A stretch of 64,000 bases of DNA from CAIUGU01 sp965279735 (GCA_965279735.1 OZ257260.1:2914001-2978000); one strand, 5' to 3'; positions 25,771 to 35,348 are shown, numbered from the stretch's first letter. Translations and numbers: made by a program. Notes: generated by a model not told the origin, from the letters alone.

Positions 25771-27069
25771 TCAGCTGGCAGCCCGGCGCAGTTTCTGCAG
25801 CATGTCCCGGGTAACGAGCACGACGCCTTTCTCGCTGACATGGAAGCGGCGTGCGTCTTCCTCGGCATCGACGCCTATCTGCATGCCATCGGGCACCACA
25901 CCGCCCGTATCCAGGATTGCCCGCCTGACCACGCAGTTCGCCCCTACCCGCACGTCCGGGAGAACGACCGAGCGATCGATGACGCTGCGTTCGTCAACGC
26001 GCACATTGGAGAACAGCAACGACTCATTCAGGCGCGCACCTGAAATGATGCACCCGCCGGAAACCATGGAATTCACCGCCATGCCCCGGCGACCATCGTC
26101 ATCCAGCACGAACTTGGCGGGCGGGTATTGCCGCTGGTAAGTCCAGATCGGCCACTGCTCGTCATAAATATTGAGTTCGGGATGCACGTGCACGAGCTCC
26201 ATGTTCGCCTCGTAGTACGCGTCCACGGTGCCGACGTCGCGCCAGTACTGCTGCGCGCGCGTGCGCACGTCCTGGAACGGATAGGCAAACACCTTCAGCT
26301 TGTCGAGCGCATCGGGAATAATGTTCTTGCCGAAATCGTGTGCCGTTTCCGGATTCTGGGCGTTCTCGTCCAGCAGCCGCTCAAGCAGCCTGGCGTTGAA
26401 GACATAGATGCCCATTGAACCCAGCGCGAGATGCTCCCGGCCGGGGATGCCATCGGGATGCTCCGGCTTTTCGGCGAAGCGCAGCACCCGGTTCCGGGTG
26501 TCGACGGTCATGACGCCAAAGGCACGCGCCGCCGTTTCCTTCGGCACCTCGACGACACCGACCGTGATGTCCGCCTTGTTCTCGACGTGGTAGGCGATCA
26601 TCGGACCGTAGTCCATCTTGTAGATGTGATCGCCCGCCAGCACGAGGATATGCCGCGGCCTGTGCAAACGGATGATGTCGAGGTTCTGGTAGACCGCATC
26701 CGCCGTACCCCGGTACCACAGTTGCCCGAGCTGCTGCTGGGCGGGGATAATCTCGATGAACTCGCCGAACTCGCCACGCAGGTAACCCCAGCCGCGCTGG
26801 ATATGCTGGATGAGCGAGTGCGACTTGTACTGGGTGAGCACCGACACCCTGCGGATGCCGGAATTGAGGCAGTTCGAGAGCACGAAATCGATGATGCGGA
26901 ACTTGCCGCCGAAGTGGGTGGCGGGTTTGCAGCGATGGTCGGTCAGCTGCTTGAGGCGCTCGCCCCGACCGCCAGCCATGATGACCGCCAGCGTGTTCTG
27001 GGTCAGCCGGCTTACATAGCGGCGCGCCGCTGCAGCCTTGCGTACAGGCTTCTTCTTCCTCGGTGTCAT
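25771..27069 (-). CDS. glgC: Glucose-1-phosphate adenylyltransferase
   Basis: Makes ADP-glucose from ATP and glucose-1-phosphate, the committed step for glycogen. The nucleotidyl-transfer motif MAGGRGERL is at about residues 31-39, KPATHFGGKFRIIDF follows, and the C-terminal left-handed beta-helix has the SGARLNESLLFSNVRVD repeats. Length (432) is normal. A basic N-terminal extension (PRKKKPVRKAAAARR) of some 20 residues precedes the catalytic domain, in the allosteric region of these enzymes. The lipoprotein gene follows at 38 bases. Confidence 0.95.
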   Translation of the reverse strand: MTPRKKKPVRKAAAARRYVSRLTQNTLAVIMAGGRGERLKQLTDHRCKPATHFGGKFRIIDFVLSNCLNSGIRRVSVLTQYKSHSLIQHIQRGWGYLRGEFGEFIEIIPAQQQLGQLWYRGTADAVYQNLDIIRLHRPRHILVLAGDHIYKMDYGPMIAYHVENKADITVGVVEVPKETAARAFGVMTVDTRNRVLRFAEKPEHPDGIPGREHLALGSMGIYVFNARLLERLLDENAQNPETAHDFGKNIIPDALDKLKVFAYPFQDVRTRAQQYWRDVGTVDAYYEANMELVHVHPELNIYDEQWPIWTYQRQYPPAKFVLDDDGRRGMAVNSMVSGGCIISGARLNESLLFSNVRVDERSVIDRSVVLPDVRVGANCVVRRAILDTGGVVPDGMQIGVDAEEDARRFHVSEKGVVLVTRDMLQKLRRAAS

Positions 27070-27446
27070 CGCTACTCTCGCGGTTCGGTATGCGCTGAAA
27101 GCCGACGTCTGCGGCCCTTCGTCAATACTAGCCGAACGATTCGCGCACGGTGCGAACTTGCACGAGATGCGGGATCAAGGGCCTCATTCCTGCACCCTGA
27201 TGAGCCATGCGGATTTAAGACAGCAACTTTTCGGCACCAACTTGGATCAAAAAAGCTGCGGATCGAGCATGCACGTTCCGCACGCGCGCAACGCTCCTTC
27301 TTGCCCTGACCTCTTTTCGTGAAATCTCGAAGCGAGTGATCGAAAGCGCGATGCCGACTCCCGCTGTGACAAAATCGATATACTGCCGCACGGCATCTCG
27401 CGTTTGTTTAGGTTTTCTTGTTCCAGGCTCCCCTTAAGCATCACGT
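27070..27446. other. Divergent intergenic region, glgC and exported protein gene
   Basis: This 377-base gap must contain promoters for glgC (leftward) and the exported protein gene (rightward). TATACT at about 27379 is a good -10 box for the rightward gene, but no matching -35 box stands 17 bases before it. I see no hairpin terminator, small ORF with a ribosome site, or repeat here. Confidence 0.4.
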
Positions 27447-28118
27447 ATGGAAAGTTTGATTCCTAAAATTAATACAGGCGGTACTCATCTATCCGCTTTC
27501 GTCAGTGGCCTGATTGGCATGGCGATGTGGACGGGCGCGAGTGCGGCAGGGAAAGTCGAAGGGCCTGAGACGGCTGAAAAAACACCTCCCGCGCCGATCG
27601 CCTGCCTGGCGGACGGACAGGGTTTCTTTCGCGCACGGCTGCAAGGCGCCATCGATACTGAACTCGAATGGGTCAACGAGGGAACGGAGTGCACAGGTGC
27701 GATGCGGCCCGACGGCGGCGTTCGCCTTGGATTCAGCAGGGCGATTTATGCGGAAGGCGAACGACTGGTCATCCTGTTCGGTATCGCAGGCCTGAAGGAA
27801 GGCCAGGCCGCGCGGAACCTGCCGGTCAACGTCACGGTCATCCGCCAGGGGACAGGCCAGTTCTTCGGTACGCAGGGAGACGACAAGTGCATGCTTGACG
27901 AGATCCGCCAGGAACCAGTGCTGGGCATGCCCCATCGCAATCGCATCTATCGGGTCATCGCCCGCGGCTTCTGTACGCAGCCTGCGCGCGCGCTCGGCAG
28001 CGATGGCGTGGTGCTCATCACCCGCTTCGACTATGCCGGTCGAGTGGACTTTGCCGAAGCGGACATCAGCGATGACCAGACGGCGCAACCGACTTCCGCC
28101 AGGGATGCGAAGCCGTGA
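27447..28118 (+). CDS. Exported hypothetical protein, 223 residues
   Basis: No known family recognised. A hydrophobic stretch at residues 15-33 ending in GASAAGK looks like a signal peptide or a single anchor; the rest would be periplasmic. Four cysteines (in PIACLAD, TECTGAM, DDKCMLD and GFCTQPA) could form two disulfides, which fits export. The tail is low-complexity and acidic. Its stop overlaps the start of the glutaminyl cyclotransferase gene by four bases, so the two are translated together and may act on the same periplasmic process. Confidence 0.65.
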   Translation: MESLIPKINTGGTHLSAFVSGLIGMAMWTGASAAGKVEGPETAEKTPPAPIACLADGQGFFRARLQGAIDTELEWVNEGTECTGAMRPDGGVRLGFSRAIYAEGERLVILFGIAGLKEGQAARNLPVNVTVIRQGTGQFFGTQGDDKCMLDEIRQEPVLGMPHRNRIYRVIARGFCTQPARALGSDGVVLITRFDYAGRVDFAEADISDDQTAQPTSARDAKP

Positions 28119-28897
28119 TACAGCGCTGGTTCCTGGTCGGCGTACTCCTGCTGGCCTCTGCCCCACTGGCCGGTCGTGCTGCCGAACCGGACGTGGCCGG
28201 CTACCAGGTCGTCAAGGAATATCCGCACGACAGGAGCGCCTACACCCAGGGCCTGGTTTTCCTGAATGGCTTCCTGTTCGAAAGTACGGGGCTCAACGGC
28301 CGCTCCTCGGTACGCAAGGTGCGGCTTGAGACTGGCGAAGTCGTTCAGCGCTATTCCGTCGATCCCGCCTATTTCGCTGAAGGTCTGACCGAATGGCGTG
28401 ACAAGCTGATCCAGATTACCTGGCAGTCGGGAACCGGCTTCGTTTACGACAGGGAGACCCTGCGCCTCACAGGCACCTTCACTTACTCAGGTGAAGGCTG
28501 GGGCCTCACCCACGACGGCAAACGGCTCATCCTGAGTGACGGAACCGCAAACCTGCGCTTCCTGCAGCCCGATTCTTTCCGGGAAACAGGTCGCGTGGTC
28601 GTGCGCGATCGCGGCGAACCGGTGCTGAACCTCAATGAGCTCGAGTACGTCGACGGTGAGATCTACGCGAACGTCTGGCATTCAAATCGTATCGCCCGCA
28701 TTTCACCCACCACCGGCGAAGTCCTGGGCTGGATCGATCTCAGTGGCCTGCTGCCGAAAGTCTTTGCACTGGATCCCGAGGGGGTCCTCAATGGCATTGC
28801 TTACGACAGTGCAAGCAAGCGGCTGTTTGTGACGGGCAAGCTCTGGCCGAAATTATTCGAAATCCGCGTGCTTCCCCGCGGAGCCGTCAACCGGTAG
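28115..28897 (+). CDS. Glutaminyl-peptide cyclotransferase, beta-propeller type
   Basis: Converts N-terminal glutamine of exported peptides to pyroglutamate. It is the plant/bacterial five-bladed-propeller form, unrelated to the animal enzyme. A signal peptide fills about residues 1-23. The propeller begins with VVKEYPHDRSAYTQGLVF and STGLNGRSSVRKV and includes GEGWGLTHDGKRLI and LNELEYVDGEIYANVW, all family hallmarks. Length (260) is usual. The last 11 bases overlap the convergent M48 peptidase gene. It is translationally coupled to the exported protein upstream. Confidence 0.9.
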   Translation: MIQRWFLVGVLLLASAPLAGRAAEPDVAGYQVVKEYPHDRSAYTQGLVFLNGFLFESTGLNGRSSVRKVRLETGEVVQRYSVDPAYFAEGLTEWRDKLIQITWQSGTGFVYDRETLRLTGTFTYSGEGWGLTHDGKRLILSDGTANLRFLQPDSFRETGRVVVRDRGEPVLNLNELEYVDGEIYANVWHSNRIARISPTTGEVLGWIDLSGLLPKVFALDPEGVLNGIAYDSASKRLFVTGKLWPKLFEIRVLPRGAVNR

Positions 28898-30830
28898 CCG
28901 GCTCCATGTCCGCCAGCAACGGCGGCAGCGGGCAATGGAGTGCACCACATACCGCACGCAGCAATTCATATTCGGCAATCGTGAGCTTGAGGTCGTTGGA
29001 GATCGTTTTCACGAGCGCCTCAACCAGCTGCTCCTTGGCGGCAGGCTGCAGGTCGTCAAGCTTGCCGAGCGCGGCATCGAGTTTCGCCGGCCACCGCGCC
29101 GGAATTCCGTAAGGCGGACGATCCCGTGGCAGCAGATGATGCATGCCGATCTCGTACGCATGTCGCGCTGCCGTCGTGTCGTCATGTCCCTGTCCTGACA
29201 GTACGCTGAACAGGATCTGCAGCTCATCACGCACGGCATCCAGCGTCAGCCGCCGAGTGCGCGCACGTGGGTCCAACTCATCGCGCAGTTGCACTCTTGC
29301 AAGCTTCGCCAGCGCATAGGCATGCAGCGATACATGCTCCTCATCCTGGAGCAGCGTCTTGAGACAGCCTGCAATCTTCTCTTTCTCCAGCCGCGAAAAC
29401 TGGTGGATCGCGGGAAACAGGCGCATGAACGCAGGCAGCCGCTGCATGGCCTCCAGACCATCCACTTCGGCAAGCCAGCCCACTACGGCTTGTGCTGCTT
29501 TCGATCCGAGTTGGCGGGTAACTACCTCGAGCTGACGTTCACGTACTGCAGGTTCGGAATCGATAGCAAATGCCAGTAGCAATGCAACCGCCTGCCGGGG
29601 CGAATTGAGCGCTGCGACGATCGACTCAGGCAGCGATTTTCTCAAGGCCTGGGCAAGCTGGACATGCGATGTACCAGGGTTGCCCACCAGCTGCGCGACA
29701 ACGGCCGGAGCAACGGCCATGACAGGCGTCATCAGTTCGGCCAGCTTTTCCGCGCCTGTTGTGGAGCTCTGTTCCACCACAACGGGTTTCGCTTCCTCCG
29801 CGAGCATTCGGGCCCTGACTGCGTCGAACTCGCTGGCGTTGAAGGAGGGATCGAGCGCCTTGATCCGTTCGAGCAGGGGCGGGTGAGTCGCAAAGAGCCG
29901 GGTCACGCCGGGAGCAAACAGCATGTGGGCAACTTCTTCGGCGTCGGCATCCACCAGCTTCGATCCGGCAGCCCCCGCTCCGATCTTCACGAGCGCGCCT
30001 CGCAAGCCGTCCGGATCCCGAGTGAACTGGATGGCCGAGGCATCCGCTAGCGATTCCCGGCTGCGGGCAATGGCGGCCTGGATCAGGCGTCCGAAGAAGA
30101 GGCCGATATAGCCCAGCAACATCACCGCCAGCGCAGCGACGAGAATCACGGCTACGACTCCACCGCCTTTGCGACCGCCACTGCGGGGAGCCGCCCTGAG
30201 CACAAGCCGCGCGATAACTGCAATCGCGAGCAACCCGAACAGCAGCCCCATCATGCGGATGTTGAGCCGCATGTCACCGTTCAGGATGTGGCTGAACTCG
30301 TGGGCGATGACACCCTGCAGTTCGGCGCGATCCAGTCGCGTCAGAGCCCCACGCGTAACCGCTATCGCCGCATTGGCCGGATTGTGGCCGGCGGCGAAAG
30401 CGTTGATGCCGAGTTCATGGTCGAGAACGTAGACCTGCGGCATGGGCACGCCGGAGGCAATCGCCATTTCCTCGACGACGTTGAGCAGGCGGCGGCGAAG
30501 CGGATCCGTGGTGTCGGCGGTCACTGCCTCGCCGCCGAGCGAACGGGCGACCACGCCCCCACCCTGACTGAGCATTGCCGTCTTGTAGAGGCTCGCGATG
30601 CCGATCACGCAGAAGACCGTTAGCGTCGCCCAGAAGAGCAACCCGGAATGGCCGCTCAACCACGTCGCATCGAAGGGAATCGAGCCGTCTTCGCCGGGCT
30701 CCAGCAGCCTCACGACGACGAGGACAACAACGTCGACGGCAGCGGCAACGGCAACCACCGCAAGCAGGAACAGCACGACGAGCTGGCGTGAAAGCCGGCG
30801 CGTCGCCATCTGACGGCCGAAGAAATCCAT
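28887..30830 (-). CDS. M48 family metallopeptidase with long C-terminal domain
   Basis: A membrane zinc protease of 647 residues. Two helices lie near residues 17-40 and 58-82, and two more surround residues 195-240; between them is the catalytic HEFSHILNGD motif (HExxH, about residue 179). The HtpX-like core ends near residue 340. The remaining ~300 residues form a soluble helical domain without a known name, so this is not a plain HtpX. It follows the lemA gene by 30 bases, and LemA-M48 pairs are common. It is probably a membrane-protein quality-control protease. Confidence 0.85.
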   Translation of the reverse strand: MDFFGRQMATRRLSRQLVVLFLLAVVAVAAAVDVVVLVVVRLLEPGEDGSIPFDATWLSGHSGLLFWATLTVFCVIGIASLYKTAMLSQGGGVVARSLGGEAVTADTTDPLRRRLLNVVEEMAIASGVPMPQVYVLDHELGINAFAAGHNPANAAIAVTRGALTRLDRAELQGVIAHEFSHILNGDMRLNIRMMGLLFGLLAIAVIARLVLRAAPRSGGRKGGGVVAVILVAALAVMLLGYIGLFFGRLIQAAIARSRESLADASAIQFTRDPDGLRGALVKIGAGAAGSKLVDADAEEVAHMLFAPGVTRLFATHPPLLERIKALDPSFNASEFDAVRARMLAEEAKPVVVEQSSTTGAEKLAELMTPVMAVAPAVVAQLVGNPGTSHVQLAQALRKSLPESIVAALNSPRQAVALLLAFAIDSEPAVRERQLEVVTRQLGSKAAQAVVGWLAEVDGLEAMQRLPAFMRLFPAIHQFSRLEKEKIAGCLKTLLQDEEHVSLHAYALAKLARVQLRDELDPRARTRRLTLDAVRDELQILFSVLSGQGHDDTTAARHAYEIGMHHLLPRDRPPYGIPARWPAKLDAALGKLDDLQPAAKEQLVEALVKTISNDLKLTIAEYELLRAVCGALHCPLPPLLADMEPATG

Positions 30831-30860
30831 CAGCGGGGTCCGCTTAAAGGAGCGCGGGGA

Positions 30861-31445
30861 TCAGGTGAAACTGACCTTTGGTACTTCGCGCATCGCGGGC
30901 GATTCAATCTGCAGCAACTGTGCCGGCTCGAATGCAAACATCCCGGCGACGACGCTGTTCGGGAACATCTCGCGCGTGTTGTTGTAGCCCATGACGGAAT
31001 CGTTGTAGGCCTGCCGGGCAAAAGCCACCTTGTTCTCTGTGGTCGTCAGCTCTTCCGACAGCTGCATCATGGTCTGGTTGGCTTTCAGGTCCGGATACGC
31101 CTCGGCCAGTGCGAACAGCTTGCCCAGCGCTCCATTCAGCGCAGTCTCCGCGCCTGAGAGCTGCTGGACGGCAGCCGCATTGCCCGGGTTCGCAGCGGCG
31201 TTCTTCAGGCCCGTCACGGCCGTGTTTCGTGCAGCGATCACGGCCTCGAGCGTTTCACGCTCGTGCTTGAGATAGCCCTTGGCCGTTTCGACGAGGTTGG
31301 GGATGAGATCGTGACGACGCGTCAGCTGGACATCGATCTGTGCGAATGCATTCTTGAAGCCGTTGCGCGCACTGACCAGGCGGTTGTAGATGCTGACCAG
31401 GAACAGCACGAACAACACCAGAATTCCGAGAACGATCCAGCTCAT
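30861..31445 (-). CDS. LemA family protein
   Basis: A 194-residue protein with one N-terminal membrane helix (WIVLGILVLFVLFLVSIYN) and a helical bundle beyond it. The family signature NRLVSARNGFKNAFAQIDVQ, then LTRRHDLIPNLVETAKGY, and the C-terminal YNNTREMFPNSVVA are all present. LemA proteins have no settled function but regularly precede M48 proteases or TPM-domain proteins, as here. It is the promoter-proximal gene of a two-gene unit. Confidence 0.92.
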   Translation of the reverse strand: MSWIVLGILVLFVLFLVSIYNRLVSARNGFKNAFAQIDVQLTRRHDLIPNLVETAKGYLKHERETLEAVIAARNTAVTGLKNAAANPGNAAAVQQLSGAETALNGALGKLFALAEAYPDLKANQTMMQLSEELTTTENKVAFARQAYNDSVMGYNNTREMFPNSVVAGMFAFEPAQLLQIESPAMREVPKVSFT

Positions 31446-31564
31446 GAGCGTGACTCCCTAAGGCCTGACTATCAGACCGGCGGCCGCATTATGACACCGG
31501 CCAGCCGGATACCGTCCTGCTGAACGGTCCGAAACCATTACTGTGAGCGGCAACCGCCGCGGGG

Positions 31565-31831
31565 CTACCGCCTGCGCAGGCGGTCGAAAAGATCGAGAAC
31601 CCGGCTGGTCAGCGACGGCGCAAAGCCATCGACGTGCAGACCCACGGGCATCCGGGGAAAGTCGGCGAGGTTCATCTGGAACTCGTCATCGGCTTCGGCA
31701 CTGGAGAAGGCGATCGCAGGCTGCATTGCACGTAAGGGTGCAGCGGCTACCTGGGCCCGGGCGCGTTGCATTGGCGCTGGTGCGGGCTGCCTGGGAAGCG
31801 GCCTGTTCTGCGCTGTGCTGCCTGTGGTCAT
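31565..31831 (-). CDS. Possible small protein, 88 residues
   Basis: Uncertain gene. The start at 31831 has GGAGA five bases upstream. The protein begins with a Pro/Ala/Arg-rich stretch, has an acidic centre (SSAEADDEFQMNLADFPRMP) and a basic end (FDRLRRR). I do not recognise it. The opposite strand carries an open frame of similar length (31543-31917) with an Arg/Gly-rich product that looks like a shadow. The ribosome site and the non-repetitive C-terminal half favour this strand. Confidence 0.4.
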   Translation of the reverse strand: MTTGSTAQNRPLPRQPAPAPMQRARAQVAAAPLRAMQPAIAFSSAEADDEFQMNLADFPRMPVGLHVDGFAPSLTSRVLDLFDRLRRR

Positions 31832-31997
31832 CGACGTCTCCAGTTGTAGGGGAGCGCTGCAACCTGCAGTCGCGAACGCGGAATCAGCGTAGAGGAAGGC
31901 AGTGCTGCAGCGCGTGAGCCGCATCACGTTCGCACACACTTGCCTTCACGGGGCTGATCCTGAATGCTGAACCCCACTCCTGATTGCCGGGGATCTC

Positions 31998-32876
31998 ATG
32001 CAACGTCCTGTTTCCTCTCGCGCTCTTGAACATATTGTGCAGGTGACGATGTGCCTGTTGGTCCTGCAGGTTCTTTCTGCCTGTTCAAGCAAGGAAACGC
32101 CTCCCGTAGCGGCCGAGCCTGCTCCGAAGGTCGTGACAGGTTCCGTGACTTACCGTGAACGGATGGCACTGACGGACGCAGCGATCGTCGAGGTGCAACT
32201 ACTTGATGTCTCGGTGGCGGACGCACCTGCAGCGGTGATCAGTCTGCAGCGCATCCGCAACCCCGGCCAGGTACCTGTGCATTTCCGGCTCGAATACGCT
32301 GCTGCGAGCATCGATGACACGCACAGGTACACCGTCCAGGCACGCATCTTCGAGGGCGACCAGCTGACCTTCGCCACTGACACGGCGTATCCGGTGATCA
32401 CGGAAGGCAATCCACAGATCGTCGAGATCGTGACGATTCCTGTCGGTGGCGTCGCTGATTCCGGAGTGCAGGCCCCGCGGCGTGACGACGAACCGCCGGT
32501 TGAAGCCACGCTGACGACGGGTGACACGACCGCGAGCTACACCGCGCATTTCGAAGGCGGCGCACTCGTGAGCATCCAGGAAGACCGCGACCACGGCATC
32601 ACCGGCAAGGCGGCTGCCGAGTATCAGTTCAAGGAGGGTCGTCTGCTTCGCTACATTGAACGGAGTCGCCGCACGGATGGCACCGGATCGAAGCCCGCCG
32701 ATGTCGAGCTGAATTTCGCGTTCGACGATACCGGCGAATTGCTGGCGGCCACCAAGACGGTCAACGACTCAGGAGCGAAGCCGGAAATGACCGAGATTGA
32801 CGGAGCGCGGAATCGTGCGGCACTGCTCAGGAATCACGCGCTGGCACTCAGGGCGTCGCGCGAACACCTGCGCTGA
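31998..32876 (+). CDS. YbaY-type lipoprotein
   Basis: A 292-residue lipoprotein: the signal peptide ends at lipobox LSAC (about residue 29). Residues 45-150 form the YbaY/YscW beta-sandwich domain beginning VTGSVTYRERMALTDAAIVEV, found in outer-membrane lipoproteins. The second half (about 165-290) is a separate domain that includes a YQFKEGRLLRYIERSRR beta segment and is not recognised. It converges on the sensor kinase gene with four bases between them. A role at the cell envelope fits its neighbour, an envelope-stress-like two-component pair. Confidence 0.8.
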   Translation: MQRPVSSRALEHIVQVTMCLLVLQVLSACSSKETPPVAAEPAPKVVTGSVTYRERMALTDAAIVEVQLLDVSVADAPAAVISLQRIRNPGQVPVHFRLEYAAASIDDTHRYTVQARIFEGDQLTFATDTAYPVITEGNPQIVEIVTIPVGGVADSGVQAPRRDDEPPVEATLTTGDTTASYTAHFEGGALVSIQEDRDHGITGKAAAEYQFKEGRLLRYIERSRRTDGTGSKPADVELNFAFDDTGELLAATKTVNDSGAKPEMTEIDGARNRAALLRNHALALRASREHLR

Positions 32877-32880
32877 AGGG

Positions 32881-34251
32881 TCAGTGGCTGGTGCTGGAAG
32901 TCGGCAGGCGGATTTCGATCACGAGCCCGCCCATGGCAGCGTTGCTCGCCTGCACATGGCCTTCATGCAGGGCCACGACACGTGAAGTGATCGCAAGGCC
33001 AAGACCTGTGCCGCCGCTGTCGCGGTCACGCGCATCCGCAACCCGGTAGAAAGGATCGAAGATCCGGGCCAGATCGTCGTTCGGCACGCCCGGACCGTGA
33101 TCCCGGATCGTGAGGACATGGGAGCCCGGGACATGGCTCAAGGTCACTTCGACGGCCGTATCCACCGCCGTAAAGCGGACGGCATTGCGCAACACATTCT
33201 CGATCCCGCTGCGTAGAAGCTGCGGATCGCCCTCAAGCGACGCTGTTCCGGCTGGCGACCACTGGACCCGCTTGCCGACTGCACCCGCCTCCAGCCTCGC
33301 ATCTTCGACGATGTCGTTCAGCAGGCCGGTGAGCTCTATACGCTCGCGATGCAGCTTCGGCTCGCTGCTCGTCAGCTGCGACAGGTGCAGGATCTGTCCG
33401 ATCAGGGCGTCGAGACGCTCCGTCTCGAGTTCGATGCGCCCGAACTGCTTCGGCAGATCGGCGTTTTCCCGCCGGGCCAGACCCAGGGCCACACGCAGTC
33501 GCGCCAGTGGTGAACGCAGCTCATGGGACATGTCGCTCAGCAGCGTTTCCTTCGATGCGATGAGCGAGCGCAGATATTCCCCCATGCGATCGAAGTCGCG
33601 AGCCAGCACGCCGAGTTCATCATGACGGCTGGCAAACTGGTCGCTGACCCGCGCGTCGAGATTCCCTGCGGCCACCGAACGGGCTACTGCCTGCAGTCGG
33701 GTGATGGGCTTGGTGACGTACCTTGCGAGCCAGCCGCAGACCACTCCGCTGACCAGCAGCGCGATCAGCAGGATGGCCAGATGCACGTCCGGCGTCTGCA
33801 GCACCGCAAACGGCGGCCAACCCGCGTAAGTCGTCATGACGGTATAGATCTGGCCGTCGGGTCCCGCGATCTGCGGCGTGGTCCGCATCGGATCATGGAC
33901 CGGCTGTCCGTTTTCACCGCTCAGGACGCCATTGCGTGCAATGCGCCCTACCCGCCGCGCGATTCTTTCGGGAAGGGGTCGGGCGAGGACGTCACGACCA
34001 TGGGAATCGATCACGAAGATATCGAGGCCCACATGCTCCCGCTGGGCTTCCTTGATCCATTTCCCCATGCCTTCCACGCCCTGGCTCTGCAATCTCACGA
34101 CTGCAATGTCCGCGAGATCGCTGGCCTCGACGCCCTGCAGGATCTGCAGGCGCTGGTACGCAACGGTGGCGGAGATGACGATGCTGGTGGCGATGATAAG
34201 TCCCATCGCCAGCCAGAAAGACAGGAAGATCCTGAGGAACAGCGTCTTCAC
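32881..34251 (-). CDS. CpxA-like sensor histidine kinase
   Basis: A membrane kinase of 456 residues. Helices at about 7-30 and 157-176 enclose a periplasmic sensor domain of ~125 residues; a HAMP domain (about 177-230), the H-box with His243 (MSHELRSPLARLRVAL) and the ATPase domain (NVLRN, DHGPGVP, GGTGLGLAI) follow. The H-box and overall plan are closest to CpxA, which senses envelope stress. It overlaps its regulator gene by four bases. The CpxA identity is by resemblance only, so no symbol is given. Confidence 0.9.
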   Translation of the reverse strand: MKTLFLRIFLSFWLAMGLIIATSIVISATVAYQRLQILQGVEASDLADIAVVRLQSQGVEGMGKWIKEAQREHVGLDIFVIDSHGRDVLARPLPERIARRVGRIARNGVLSGENGQPVHDPMRTTPQIAGPDGQIYTVMTTYAGWPPFAVLQTPDVHLAILLIALLVSGVVCGWLARYVTKPITRLQAVARSVAAGNLDARVSDQFASRHDELGVLARDFDRMGEYLRSLIASKETLLSDMSHELRSPLARLRVALGLARRENADLPKQFGRIELETERLDALIGQILHLSQLTSSEPKLHRERIELTGLLNDIVEDARLEAGAVGKRVQWSPAGTASLEGDPQLLRSGIENVLRNAVRFTAVDTAVEVTLSHVPGSHVLTIRDHGPGVPNDDLARIFDPFYRVADARDRDSGGTGLGLAITSRVVALHEGHVQASNAAMGGLVIEIRLPTSSTSH

Positions 34252-34958
34252 GGCGAATCTTCGCTCTGCGCAGTCAGCACATAGCCTGCCCCGCGCACGC
34301 TGCGGATCTCCGGCAACCCTTCTTCGCCCAAGCCAAGCTTGCGACGCAGGTTGCTCACATGGGTATCGATGCTGCGGTCGTAGGGCGTAAGCCGCCGGCC
34401 CAGCACGCGCTCGGTCAGGCTCTCTCGCGACTGGACCTGGCCGGACGCCCGCATGAGCATTTCGAGCACCCGGAATTCCGTCCCCGTCAGGCGCACGATC
34501 TGCCCCTCGACGTATGCCGCCATCGTTCCGGGATCCAGCCGTAACGGTCCGACAGTGACGGGCTGGTTGGCGTCTTCCGCCTCTCTCGCTCCGAGCCTGC
34601 GCAGGACGGCCCGAATGCGGGCGACCAGTTCACGTGGGTTGAAAGGTTTGGACAGATAGTCGTCCGCGCCCAGCTCCAAGCCGACGATGCGATCCACATC
34701 CGCGCCGCGCGCAGTCAGCATGATGACCGGCAGCGTGAGCGTCTGCCGCAAGCGCCGCAGGACTTCGAAGCCGTTGAGCGAAGGGAGCATCACATCCAGG
34801 ATGAGGAGATCGAAAGTCTCCGCACCCAGCCGTTCGATGGCCTCCGCGCCATCGCCGACGACGGAAATGCGAAACCCTTCGCCCGACAGATACTCGTTCA
34901 GCATCTGGCTGAGTTCGCGGTCGTCATCGACAATCAGGAGTGAGGCTTCGGCGGTCAT
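34248..34958 (-). CDS. CpxR-like OmpR-family response regulator
   Basis: The receiver domain has the acidic triad region LLIVDDDRELSQML and phosphorylation site Asp55 (LLILDVMLPS); the DNA-binding winged helix includes LTGTEFRVLEMLMRASGQV and the C-terminal SVRGAGYVL. The N-terminal pattern is CpxR-like. It is the first gene of the pair with the kinase. Divergently, 240 bases away, stands a candidate small RNA and then a Ser/Thr kinase gene, which could be part of the same regulon. An inverted repeat (GGCAGAC/GTCTGCC, 35025-35044) lies in front of the gene. Confidence 0.9.
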   Translation of the reverse strand: MTAEASLLIVDDDRELSQMLNEYLSGEGFRISVVGDGAEAIERLGAETFDLLILDVMLPSLNGFEVLRRLRQTLTLPVIMLTARGADVDRIVGLELGADDYLSKPFNPRELVARIRAVLRRLGAREAEDANQPVTVGPLRLDPGTMAAYVEGQIVRLTGTEFRVLEMLMRASGQVQSRESLTERVLGRRLTPYDRSIDTHVSNLRRKLGLGEEGLPEIRSVRGAGYVLTAQSEDSP

Positions 34959-35197
34959 CTGCCCTTCGTTCGGGTGCGGGAAACCTGCCTATCAGGCTCC
35001 CCTCGCGTGCACTACTTTGTCACAGGCAGACGGCCGCGTCTGCCAAGAAAAGTGAAGTGTTATCAACATCTCCCCGGCGCCCGTCGCGCGCCTCCCGGAA
35101 TGCCCGGCTTGACGAATCTTTGCTCAAGTTTTCCGAGTGTTGACCCCGGGTCTCAGCACAACCAGCTAGCATTCGGCTCACTTTACTAACCCATCCC

Positions 35198-35279
35198 GAT
35201 GACTGTGCTCACGCGCAGTCATCTCCCCGCCCATCGAAAGATGGGCCCTCGAGGACGACGCTGTCGTCCTTTTTTTTTT
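35198..35279 (+). ncRNA. Candidate small structured RNA with its own terminator
   Basis: Three perfect or near-perfect hairpins follow each other with almost no space. The first is an 11-bp stem with a 4-base loop (35198-35223, one G-U pair); the second is a 7-bp stem with a GAAA tetraloop (35229-35246). The third is an 8-bp stem with a 3-base loop (35252-35270) followed by ten T residues. No plus-strand gene lies upstream, so transcription must start within 34959-35198. It is either a trans-acting small RNA or a leader that ends early before the kinase gene, whose start is 70 bases downstream. No match to a named RNA family is claimed; the 5' end is unknown. Confidence 0.6.
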
Positions 35280-35348
35280 GGCCTTGTGCGCCACCGGGAT
35301 ATGGTGAATCGGAAAATATTGCCGACCACTATCCAGTAGGCTCGCACC

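Noticed and set aside
31543..31917. Plus-strand open frame opposite the small gene at 31565-31831
   Set aside because: Arg/Gly/Ala-rich product without a ribosome site; likely a shadow, though the minus-strand gene is itself uncertain.
35200..35341. Short open frame of 46 codons inside the candidate small RNA
   Set aside because: No ribosome site, the frame crosses the terminator T-run (giving several phenylalanines), and the stems explain the sequence better.
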